Program-made: the position numbers and the translations under genes | DNA from: Periconia sp. R9002 | Lineage: Eukaryota; Ascomycota; Dothideomycetes; Pleosporales; Periconiaceae | Reading direction: 5' to 3' | DNA length: 64,000 nt | Assembly: GCA_023627715.1 (NCBI GenBank) | Contig: JAMAHW010000110.1 | Coordinates: forward strand, 48,524-112,523 | Shown: positions 55,501 to 64,000 of the stretch, in pieces | Numbering within the stretch: position 1 is the first letter of the stretch | Layout: every line of letters begins with the position of its first letter | Notes under the pieces: model-generated | Database searches by the model: none | Told to the model about the DNA's origin: nothing | What the model saw: only the letters and a program-made list of their open reading frames with translations

Positions 55501-58430
55501 TCTCACGGCTGAGACTGAAATAGGAAGGCTGCCCCAAATCACCAGCGAGGGCAGGAGTCATACTGGGCGTTTGAGATGGTGATGGATTCAAATCAAAGGA
55601 AGCTGATCGGGAGGATCCAACCGAAGTAGCGCGGTGGAAAGGACCTGTCTTCAAAAGATCTGGGGCTGGCTCATTGGACTTGAGAGCTCGTTTCTGTCGA
55701 CCGATCAAACCCATGCGAGAAAGACCGAAATCGGTAAGTTTGAGATGTCCATTTTGATCAATGAGGAGATTATCTGGCTTCAAATCGCGATGGACGATAC
55801 CCCGACTGTGCAGGTGTTCGACGCCAAGGACAACTTCAGCCAAATACTTTTTGGCCCAATCTTCCGGGAGTCCGCCAAGGACTTTGATTAGAGAAGCACA
55901 ATCGCCACCATTGAGATATTCCATAACCAAATATAAGTAGTCCTTGCTCGAAAATGTCCAGTACAATTTTGCCACAAAGTCACTTTCGCCCTGCCACATC
56001 ATAATAGCTCGCTCAGCCTTCACGTTGGTGACTTGATTCTTGGCTACCATGTCTGCCTTTCTCAAGACCTTGATGGCGTAATACTCTCCAGTCGTCTTTT
56101 TCTTGGCCAGGTAAACGCTACCAAAAGCACCTTTACTAATAGGTTTGACCACTTCGAAATCTTTGATCGAAGGGGGAAGTGCGCGTGGCTGAGGTTGTGT
56201 AACAGGAGGAAGCCGAGGAGAAACAGGCTTGGGTCCATCTGATCCAGCAGTGGACGACTGGCGCCGGTGATGCTGCACATGAGCCAAAGCAGGAGATGAA
56301 AACTCCGTAGTTGTCAAAACAGGAGAAGTAATGGGCGACTGTAGCGCATCAGCACTACTTGGGAGCCTCGGCTTGTTCGTCCGCAATGGCGATGAAGGAG
56401 GAACCATGGATCGCGCGGGTGAGTGCTGGCGACTTGTCATGACGCTGGGCAGAATCAAGCTCTTGCGTTTTCGTTCACGAGAGGTTGTAACTCTGCTGAG
56501 GCCTAATTCAGACGAGGGAGAGTCGGCACGCCGAGGTCCTGACATGACAGATGAGGATCTCATGCTGCTATCGCTGTCGGCACCAGCATCACTTTCAAAA
56601 TGCATTGAATGTCGTTTGTTCTGGGTCGGAGCAATGTTGATGGCACTTGCACCGACGTGGGAGCGTGGCGTTTGGCAGCCCCCACGGGGACTGTTTGACC
56701 TTGTCGAACCTGCTACCGAAGACTCCCTGCGGCTAAGGCGAGCCGGCAATGACGGGTCAGATGCATTTCGAAGGGCTTGGGCCATGGCTGAGGGGCCCTC
56801 GAACGACCCAGGGAAAATGCCCTCCTCGCCAGTGGGTATGTCGTTGGCGTCCTGCTGCGGATCCTCCTGCGGATCACACTCTTGCTGTTCGTCATCGGTG
56901 GAGCTATCCTCTCCAGCGGCGATGCGAGCTGCTTTTTCCATGGCTGCATCGATGCATTCATGCACCAGTATATCGAACTCGATGCGAATGCGTTCGGAGT
57001 ATTCGAGAACCTGCCTATGTCGAAACACCGCATCAACTTTGGCTCGTGCCAACTTGTTAGTATCATCACAGAGCAGCTTCAATCCGTCGCAGTGATCAGT
57101 AGAGCTTGCAGCAGGCGACTGCCATTGCAAAACCTGGGAGATCCTGTTCTCCGATTGGGGAGATTGGGTGCGTATTTCGGCTATGGACTGCGTGCGGCTA
57201 TTGTCCTTGATGGCTGGAGTATTGACTTCAAGAGCGGTGTCACAGAGGTCAAGAACCAACTCCACTATGCGGGCGAGGGGCCTTCTTACTGCAAATGAGC
57301 GTGCCCGATGATGTCCAAATCCTGTGGACCGCTCTCGAGATCGCGAAGGCGGCGAGGCTGGGGAGTTGCGCCCCGAAGGAGTACCAGAAGAAGGGGTGGA
57401 TGTAGGTTGGATGATGGCACCCTTGTATTCTGGGAGCTGGGGAGGCTGCAGCGCACCATCAGCGGAAGTGGCTCGCGTAGGTCGGTTTTGGGCTTCCAAA
57501 GCATCCAACACTTTGACAATGGCATTTCTGTGCTCCGAAAGCGTTTCCTGTGCCATTTGCACGTCCATTTCGGCGCGATGCTCCTGCAAACAAAGTTCTG
57601 TATGTTTTTCGAACCACCAGGGGGTGATGTTACGCTCACATATTCGACAAAGCACGTTTGAGGGAGGGGGAGGAGGAGGATGGTTGGAAGGATCGCTGCC
57701 GGCGTGTTCAGCCAATTCAGTGAGGTAATGAGCTAACATCTCTGCACCAACACCAAGGGCCTCGACAAGGACTCTAGGCAAATCTATGGTGACTTCTCGG
57801 ATTACTGATGGACGGATCATCCACATTGTCTAGGTCACGGTTAGTGTCGTATTGCAATAGCATGGCAAGTGTGAAGAGGTTGAGACGTACATGACTCTCG
57901 GCGCCCGTAGTCCGATCATACACCATGATACCCTGAGCTTCGAGATTCAGGATTTGGTCATCATCTTCTTCCTCTTCAGGCAACTCTTGGGTTTGATCTT
58001 GTTCTTCTTCGGCCTCGGTACGTTTCGACGGCTTCCGCCTGAAGACCGACTGTGGACCCATACGCATGGAGAAACGAATGATGTGACTTCTGGAGTCATC
58101 TTTCTTGATGGATTCGACCGTCTCTGCGAATTGGTCGGGGTTGCTGAGCAAAAGATCCGCCACAGGTTTCCCCACGACGTCCTCTGGATCCGTCCCCACG
58201 ACGTCCTTCCACGATTTGCTCACATAGCGTATATTGCCATCCATTCCAAGATCCATAATGACATTCAGACTATGCTCGGCGGCTTCCTTGAGATCCTCAC
58301 GTTGGTCCCGCATGTCCTGGCTCACGGTTCGCTCCATTTGGATGCGTTGCATAGCATTGGCGGCTGCCTCTTGCCTCAGAGCCGTGACAGCGGGCGGGGC
58401 CAGAGTAGCAGGCTTCGAGTCGTCGGCCAT
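52556..58430 (-). CDS. RIM15: Rim15/Cek1-type serine/threonine kinase with PAS and receiver domains
   Basis: Exons on the minus strand are 58430-57891 and 57829-52556, giving 1937 aa. Rim15 (yeast) promotes entry into stationary phase downstream of TOR, PKA and Sch9, acting through endosulfines on PP2A. A PAS domain lies at about 50-115 (NVIMDLGMDGNIRYVSKSW). A zinc-finger-like CRICERNITPWWFEKHTELC is near 245. The AGC-type kinase starts near 740 (ISKGAFGSVYLAKKK). HRDLKPDN is near 860 and TDFGLSRMG near 880. The activation segment VGTPDYLAPE is near 1056 after a 170-residue insert typical of the family. The receiver domain is at about 1530-1640. Its phospho-acceptor position reads MMEYKLP, with Glu (codon GAG at 53621-53623) for the usual Asp. 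Long serine-rich disordered stretches fill the rest. Confidence 0.92.
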
Positions 58431-59298
58431 GGTAAGGGTGGGCGGTGGTGCCGAAGAAGCACCAGTAGGCGGAGAAGTAGAAGCGGAAGTAGCAGGCCAG
58501 CTAGCAGCAGCGCGAGACGATGGTTGCCCGTGGGCTGGTGTTCAATGGGCTATATGCAAGCAGCAGGCGTGACCATGGTGAGGCACAGAGTCGCGAATCG
58601 CTGTTGTGGTGCTGGCTGAGAGAGAGGACAAGGGCCACTCAAGACAACACACGGCGTGAGCACCGCAGAGGGGTCACAGAAGCAGCATAACGTGCACGCC
58701 GGAGCGACGGAGTGGATGTAGGCAGCGAGGGTCGAGGAATTGAGGAGCAGGGAGAGGGTGAAGCGTAGACGGGAGCGAATGTTTTGGTGGATGTCTGGAG
58801 GTTGAAGGTGGTTCACGAGATGGGCTTGGCGACCAAGGACTTTTTGGAGGTCGAGGACAAAAGTTGGCGGGGGTGCCCAGATAGCTAGCTAACCATGCGA
58901 AAAGAAGCGAGAGAGGGACAGAGAAGGGGGTGGTGTTGTGGTGCGACTAACACACGCAAGGGAAGAGTTTGGAGAGAGCGAAGGAGAGAGAGAGGGAAAA
59001 AGGGTGGATGGAAGGAACCATTCATTCATTCATCCGTCTATCCATCGATTGGCCTCGTGTGAACCCTGGAAGGAAGAGCTAAACAGAGCAAAGCAGAGCA
59101 AAGCAGAACAGAGCAGATTCCCAAGCATCATCTACCTACCCAGCCGTAGTTTGTTATTAACGTTAGTGAATACACGCTTGAGTGTCGTAAGCGGAACTAA
59201 ACTTCTCTAGACCGTCGGCCTGCACATGCACCTCCACCTACCTGCATCTCCTGCACCCTACCCTACAACCTGCCTGCCCTGCTCCTTGCCCATCCGCG

Positions 59299-59336
<38 letters not shown>

Positions 59337-61276
59337 CCTCGTTCTCCTCGCCTTCGTCTTTCTTTTCCTTTGTTGTTGGCGCTATCCAGCTGGCACAAAC
59401 CACCAACCAGGCACCCTTACCCTCCATCCATCCCATCCATCATCCATCATCCATCACTTCGACTCTACAACACCACCCTCTTCTGCTTCCTCCCTCCTCA
59501 CGTCTAGCTACATGTATGTATTACCAACTGTCTTGTTCCGCGGCCCCAGGCTTTATCGATACCGACAGGTGACGATGATCTCTTGTTTATTTATTTTCCT
59601 ACTCGTCTTTGCCGTGCATGTCCGTTGACGCGTCTGCCTGCACCACCCTCTGCCCCGAGCGCTGCCCCTCCCTCGCCATCTCGTCGCCCGTTGCCAAACG
59701 TCCACCATCCTCCACACCTCCTTCTGCTATGTTTCAGCATCACATCTCCCCGAGCGTAGCCTGCCAACCCGACTTGTCAAAACCACTCGAGCCCACGTAG
59801 TTACTAGATTTAGTCTGCACGCATACCCACCCACGCGCCATTCGGCCCTTTTGGTCCCTTTTCGATCCGAGCAAGGAGTGACTGTACTTTACTGTGCATG
59901 GGGACGAGGGGAGGGGGGAGGGTAAAGGAAGCGAAGAATGCCCATCACATCACCTAACCTAGCCCAGCCCGGCCCAGCAATGTGGCGTCTTACCGCCTTG
60001 GATATGCCCTTCCGCATGACTGACTGCCTGACTATCACTACGGTCATGATGGCACCGACGTGTAATCCCACGTTGTAGGTAGGAGTTGTTTGCCGCAAAC
60101 GCATTGCCCATGTTAAGCCATTGTCATCCATCTGCCTGCCCGCTAACCCGCCCGGGCCTTGACCATCAGACGGTATGCCTTGGGAGCCTGTAGCTCGGGA
60201 TCCGCTCCCGTTAGCTACCAGCTTGTATCCACTGGCTAAACTCTGCTGGAACATGCTGGCCGGTGATAACCAATGCCAACTAGCAAACCTCCGTCCGGTT
60301 CAGTAGAGCCAAAGGTAGTCTAAGAACTATCTATGGGGGGTTGGATGGATGTGCATGTCTATGGATGCCTGCATACCTACCTACCTATACCACTGCACAT
60401 ATGCAGGCGGGTCGTGTCGAGCCAGCCTATCCCTCAAGAGGAAGAGCAAATGCAGTCGGGGAAAGAGCGGTCGGTGAGACTGGCGAGACTAGAAACTGAT
60501 TACACACCCAACACCTTCATACATACATGTACACAAACAACATGACGCTCTCGGCCTCACATTCAATCCTACCTACTTACATATACATACACACATATGC
60601 ATGGTGTAACAATGCTAATCAACATCCAACTGTTCAATACCTAGGTGATGAGAGGACCGCATCTCCCGACCATTCCTGCTCCCCCCTTCCCCCTCCCCCA
60701 CCCCAAGATCAATTTATCTTGTGTAGCATCATTCTCATCGCACGACATCAACACCACCCGTCTTCTTTCAACACGCATGCCCCACCACGAGTACATACAT
60801 AGGTTGATAATCAGTAAATTCGACTTTCTAGCAGTCATCCCGTCCACACCTCTGCTCGACTACACGCCAAGTACACGTACATACTGCACCCTATCCTACG
60901 AAAAGGTACAACACCCTCTCAAGTGGGGCCCCTTTTTCCCTTTCCACCCTGTCCACTCTCCTTCGTACGTAACTGGCTCGCCGGGATTTGGCGAGTCCAT
61001 TCATTCCCGGCCAGAGACCCTCCTTCCCCGTGATCCCGGCTGACCATCCGATGCGCCCCTCCGTATTGCTACCGACAAAGAGAACATCCGCGAGACCCCG
61101 CCGTGCTGTTTGTGGATAATCGCCACGCATCTGCGACGCTGCATACGGTTCAGAACCATCCCCGTATCTCTTCGTGTTTCTTGGTTCAAGCCGCCCTATG
61201 ACCGTCCGCGCTTGCACTTGCACGTGTCTACGAACCAGTTCCATTCGTACAGGCCCCACGGCTACCTTCTGGACAT
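58431..61276. other. Long RIM15 upstream region with simple repeats
   Basis: About 2.8 kb upstream of RIM15 with no credible gene. It contains a TC repeat (59301-59332), ATTC/ATCC runs near 59020-59050 and 59425-59460, and TACA/CATA runs near 60570-60600. Many short frames occur, but none has coding character. It may hold a long, intron-containing 5' leader and promoter of RIM15. No tRNA was recognised. Confidence 0.45.
59301..59332. repeat. TC dinucleotide microsatellite
   Basis: An uninterrupted run of about 16 TC units, upstream of RIM15 (a GA run as read on the RIM15 strand). It is followed by CCCTCCCTC. Confidence 0.9.
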
Positions 61277-61876
61277 CTATTCAAAACTCACAGCCTCTGG
61301 CTGGTGTGTGGCTGACTTCCCAGAAGACGTGTCCTTAATTGCAATCTGCGGATCCTCAGTGCTCCCTTTAATTGCTTCCTCATCTTGGTTCTTTTCGTAC
61401 ACCTCCTCCACTTCTCCTTCTCCAGAATTGCCGTCCTCCTCCCATCGCACCTTTTGTCCCTTTTCAGGGACTCGTGTTTTATCACCAGCCTTCTTCGTCT
61501 TCTTGTTCACGCTCTGCACGCTGTTCGCTCCTTGCCCGCGCTTCTTGGTATTCTGGGTGGCGTCGTCTGGATCGTGCGAACCAGACTCTGAACCAGCTGT
61601 TGCATCTGCTCCATCCTCCTCTTTATTGGTTTCCGAGTCTTTGAACTTGCGGTATTCTTCCTGTCCCTTCTTTATCTGCTCCTCGTCGTCGTAAAACTCG
61701 GTACAATCCTCGGTGTTATTCCTGCTACCATGAGAGCTCTTTTCTCTTTCTTGCTCATCTCCCCCAGAGTCTTGTCTAGGCCTCTCCGGCTGACTCTTCC
61801 CGACTGTCTTGGAATCTTTTTCTTGATCTGCTCGGCTTTTCGAACCGACCCCACTGCGTGTCTGTCTTGTAGACAT
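61277..61876 (-). CDS. Small disordered protein with a C-terminal hypervirulence-associated (HVA1) Tudor-like domain
   Basis: A single exon of 199 aa. The open frame begins at TTG; the first ATG gives MSTRQTRSGVGSKSR. Residues 1-140 are highly charged (Lys/Glu/Asp/Ser) and disordered. A short segment (YDDEEQIKKGQEEYRKF) may form a helix. The last 55 residues read like the HVA1-type Tudor domain: KGQKVRWEEDGNSGEGEVEEV, here about 145-165, then DPQIAIKDTSSGKSATHQPE. This domain was named from a Cryptococcus protein and occurs in many fungi and bacteria as a small beta barrel of unclear ligand. Assignment rests on the pattern of the closing strands and is moderately sure. No signal peptide. Confidence 0.7.
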   Translation of the reverse strand: MSTRQTRSGVGSKSRADQEKDSKTVGKSQPERPRQDSGGDEQEREKSSHGSRNNTEDCTEFYDDEEQIKKGQEEYRKFKDSETNKEEDGADATAGSESGSHDPDDATQNTKKRGQGANSVQSVNKKTKKAGDKTRVPEKGQKVRWEEDGNSGEGEVEEVYEKNQDEEAIKGSTEDPQIAIKDTSSGKSATHQPEAVSFE

Positions 61877-62957
61877 TTTCGGGGAATTGAATTGCAAAAG
61901 AAAAAAAAGATGTTCTGTGAAAACTCAGAATAAGATGACAACTGTAGAATTGGGCAAGATCTGTTGAAAGTTCTACAACAGACGACTGAGGTTCTTATTT
62001 TTGTGTCCGAAATAAGACGCTTTCCGAGGGGTAGATGTACCCTAAAATCACAAACACTGACGTACTTCGGCCATGGTTAAGTTTCGAATATGGCTTTTCC
62101 AACCTCCCTCATGATATCGTCATCATTCAAACATAATTCCCCCTCAATTTCTGAATTGGGTGGTGAAGACTGCTGATGAGCGCGTCGTAGTGATGTCAGT
62201 GACCCCTGTTTTTGGCTCAGCGAGTCCGTGCGCGTCCAGTTACAATGTGCATTAGCCGATGAACTGCACATGTGCTCAAAGAAATGAAGAGACAAAACAA
62301 CCCGTGGAAACAATTCCGAATTGACGCGATTTTCCGATCCGTGTACGTGATAGGTATCCACATTCGAGCGCGTCCCGACCGAGTGCAGCCCTCGAATGCT
62401 TTGACGCCCATCAATTATCAACATTGATCATCATGCAGTCCCGCACTCTATCTGATATTGCGCGTATAAACACCGAGTAAAGGGGGACCAATCGGTAGGT
62501 CGAACGAAAAATCCACCTCGTCTTGATGTTCTCATCCCGTCCCCATCTGTTTGGGATTAATAAGTGTTTGGGAAGTCGGTTGATTGGGCAGGAGCTCGCG
62601 TGATGCTATACGGCCGGCACTGATTGGATTGATCTTTTGTAGTACTGAGGTGGAGGATGTGGAAGGGCAAGAGGGACGTAGAAAAGTAAGAAGAATATGG
62701 ATGGCACAAAAGGTGGAAAGGAACGTTGATTTAAGCAGGTTGTACAGAATTGAATACATGGAAGACTGATTGATCTAGACACACACACCACAGCAAACAC
62801 ACATACATCACCACACGAACCTTTCAACATCTGACCGTCAAAAAACGGATCTCATTCATTTTCTACCATGCAATCGCAAAGGGAAAAAGTCGCGAAAGAG
62901 AAACCAAAACGTCAACAACCACCAGGGCCGCCGCCATCCTGATCCCGCTCCCTATCC
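61877..62957. other. Intergenic region upstream of the Tudor-like gene
   Basis: A 1.08-kb gap between two minus-strand genes. A minus-strand ATG frame at 62077-62424 (115 codons) has no recognisable domain and is not called. Nothing else is supported. Confidence 0.4.
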
Positions 62958-63806
62958 TTATCCATCCCCGCACATAAACCCCCCACAAACCCCTTCAATC
63001 CTCGCCCGAAAAGACCGCGGATGATACCTCTCCTTCACACCCTTCCCGCCTCCCCGCTCCCTCTCACCGCTCAACAACCCCAACGTCTTCTCCGCGGCAT
63101 CAACCTTCACCACCGTCTCCTTCCCCCCCTCATTCCCCCCAAGCAAAGTAATCAGCCCCTCCAGCACCGGCCCCAGAACCTCCGCATACCACTCCCCCAA
63201 CGCCCTCAACTCGCTCATCTCCTCGCGCTGCCGCGCAAGCCCTCGAACGCCGTGGTTGCCGCTCAGATACTGCGTGATATCCCGCGCCTCCCCCTCCATT
63301 TCAACGAGCTCGCGCCATAGTCGGTCGGCCTCCCTCCCTCCTCCTCCTCCTCCTCCTCCCCCTTCCTCAAAAGCGGGAAACGAAGAAGGAGAAGGATGAA
63401 CGTGGACGTCGACGTCAGTACATGGGAACTCGTCGAGCCTTATAAGCGTCGACAGCGTAGCGGACAAGCTCAAGTGCCGCGCAACCGCTATATCGGCATC
63501 GAGCTGCGACGTCTGCGTGTTGGCCGTCCCCCACGAAGGCGTCACGGCGCTGGGGAGCTGCGTCCAGTTGGCGCGCTGGAACCCGGAGAGGAAGTGCGTG
63601 GCGAGCGCGAGCGAGGCGTGCGCGTCCATGAGGTAGGGGAGGAGTGTTTGGCGGCGTTGTGCGGTTGGTGAGGTGAGGGGAGGGGCGAAGGGTACGTGTT
63701 TTGGGGGTTTGGGTGGGACGGGTGGTGGTGTGTGTCGTGCTGGTCGGCGTGGTGGTGATGGTTTGGGCTTGGGTGGTACCGGCGGCGGTGGTGGTGGAAA
63801 TGGCAT
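62958..63806 (-). CDS. Proline-rich protein of unknown function
   Basis: A single exon of 282 aa from the ATG. I do not recognise the family. Residues 1-50 are mostly Pro with Lys and Arg, with several PPxPPKP-like SH3-binding patterns. From about 55 on, the sequence is helical (QTLLPYLMDAHASLALATHF). A Gly run (nine Gly near residue 153) is encoded by a TCC/GGA microsatellite around 63337-63360. The last 110 residues are charged and helical (READRLWRELVEMEGEARDI and on) and end in GGFMCGDG. There is no signal peptide. The Pro-rich start plus a helical body suggests an adaptor that binds SH3 proteins, as an inference. Confidence 0.6.
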   Translation of the reverse strand: MPFPPPPPPVPPKPKPSPPRRPARHTPPPVPPKPPKHVPFAPPLTSPTAQRRQTLLPYLMDAHASLALATHFLSGFQRANWTQLPSAVTPSWGTANTQTSQLDADIAVARHLSLSATLSTLIRLDEFPCTDVDVHVHPSPSSFPAFEEGGGGGGGGGREADRLWRELVEMEGEARDITQYLSGNHGVRGLARQREEMSELRALGEWYAEVLGPVLEGLITLLGGNEGGKETVVKVDAAEKTLGLLSGERERGGGKGVKERYHPRSFRARIEGVCGGFMCGDG

Positions 63807-63931
63807 CGCGGGAAGCGGGACGTTTTGACCCGTTACGTGGGATTTGTAGAAGGGTTTGGATGGGGTGGGAGTGAAGTGGTGGGTCTTTTTTTTTCTTTCT
63901 TTTCTCTCTTGTTGCTTTATCTCTCTCTTTT

Positions 63932-63949
63932 GGGGGGGGGGGGGGGGGG
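63932..63949. repeat. G homopolymer run (18 bases)
   Basis: A run of 18 G, followed 19 bases later by a 13-base A run. It lies upstream of the proline-rich protein gene at the edge of the window. Length in such runs is easily misread, so the count is uncertain. Confidence 0.8.
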
Positions 63950-64000
63950 TTGAGTAAATATTTACGATAAAAAAAAAAAAACAACCATTGAGTTACAATT

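Noticed and set aside
56331..57095. 254-codon plus-strand open frame inside RIM15
   Set aside because: It is antisense to a clearly coding, domain-bearing stretch of RIM15 and has no recognisable domain; biased codon use on the real strand explains it.
62077..62424. 115-codon minus-strand ATG frame
   Set aside because: No recognisable domain and low-complexity middle; insufficient to call a gene.
1..64000. CRISPR arrays, rRNA, tRNA genes, telomere or centromere repeats
   Set aside because: No spaced direct repeats, rRNA blocks, tRNA B-box plus cloverleaf patterns or telomere units were noticed; tRNAscan-SE would be needed to exclude an intron-containing tRNA.

Overview
The window is 64 kb of nuclear DNA from a filamentous ascomycete, most likely Pezizomycotina. 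Evidence: protein-coding genes broken by short introns (about 49-90 bp, GTRNGT...YAG), a Zn2Cys6 plus fungal_trans regulator, Sec9, a Rim15-type PAS/receiver kinase, secreted plant-polysaccharide enzymes, and a PNP-domain protein of the type linked to fungal NLR receptors. The class cannot be settled from sequence alone. I rebuilt gene models by hand from splice sites and checked that the summed exon lengths keep frame. Start codons were moved to a real ATG where the open frame began at TTG or GTG.

Layout. 1-5.5 kb: 3' part of a bicupin oxalate decarboxylase, a MITE-like inverted-repeat element, SEC9, and a nucleotide-sugar 4,6-dehydratase. 6-9.2 kb: an unrecognised membrane-anchored protein, then about 2 kb of gene-free, AT-rich DNA with repeat remains. 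9.3-13 kb: a GH32-like protein lacking its catalytic aspartates, and a GT8 glycosyltransferase. 14.5-21 kb: a small conserved protein, a Zn2Cys6 transcription factor, and an AlkB-type repair dioxygenase. 21.7-29.2 kb: a GH28 exo-polygalacturonase, an ABM-domain protein, threonine aldolase, and the crosslink-repair nuclease Pso2/Snm1. 29.5-34 kb: a secreted beta-lactamase-like serine hydrolase and a CorA-like membrane protein. 34.1-38.8 kb: a cyclophilin with an acylation-type N-terminus, divergent from the most unusual gene here, a nucleoside-phosphorylase-like domain fused to the substrate-binding half of an Hsp40. 39.5-42.9 kb: GH38 alpha-mannosidase. 43.9-51.4 kb: four genes all on the + strand (SDR, LanC-like protein, tyrosinase, trans-aconitate-type methyltransferase). 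52.6-58.4 kb: RIM15 with a 2.8 kb upstream gap. 61-64 kb: a Tudor-like small protein and a proline-rich protein of unknown role.

How the genes relate. Most neighbours look like ordinary, functionally mixed housekeeping and secretome genes, as expected of a fungal chromosome arm. Two repair genes (AlkB and Pso2) both carry PCNA-binding-like motifs near the N-terminus. Enzymes for plant or cell-wall sugars (GH28, GH32-like, GH38, GT8, 4,6-dehydratase) are scattered rather than clustered. The best candidate for an undescribed system is the PNP-Hsp40 chimera at 36098-38795: a domain related to ATP/nucleoside-cleaving immune effectors is joined through a Tyr/Gly/Asn-rich linker to an Hsp40 client-binding module that has no J domain.
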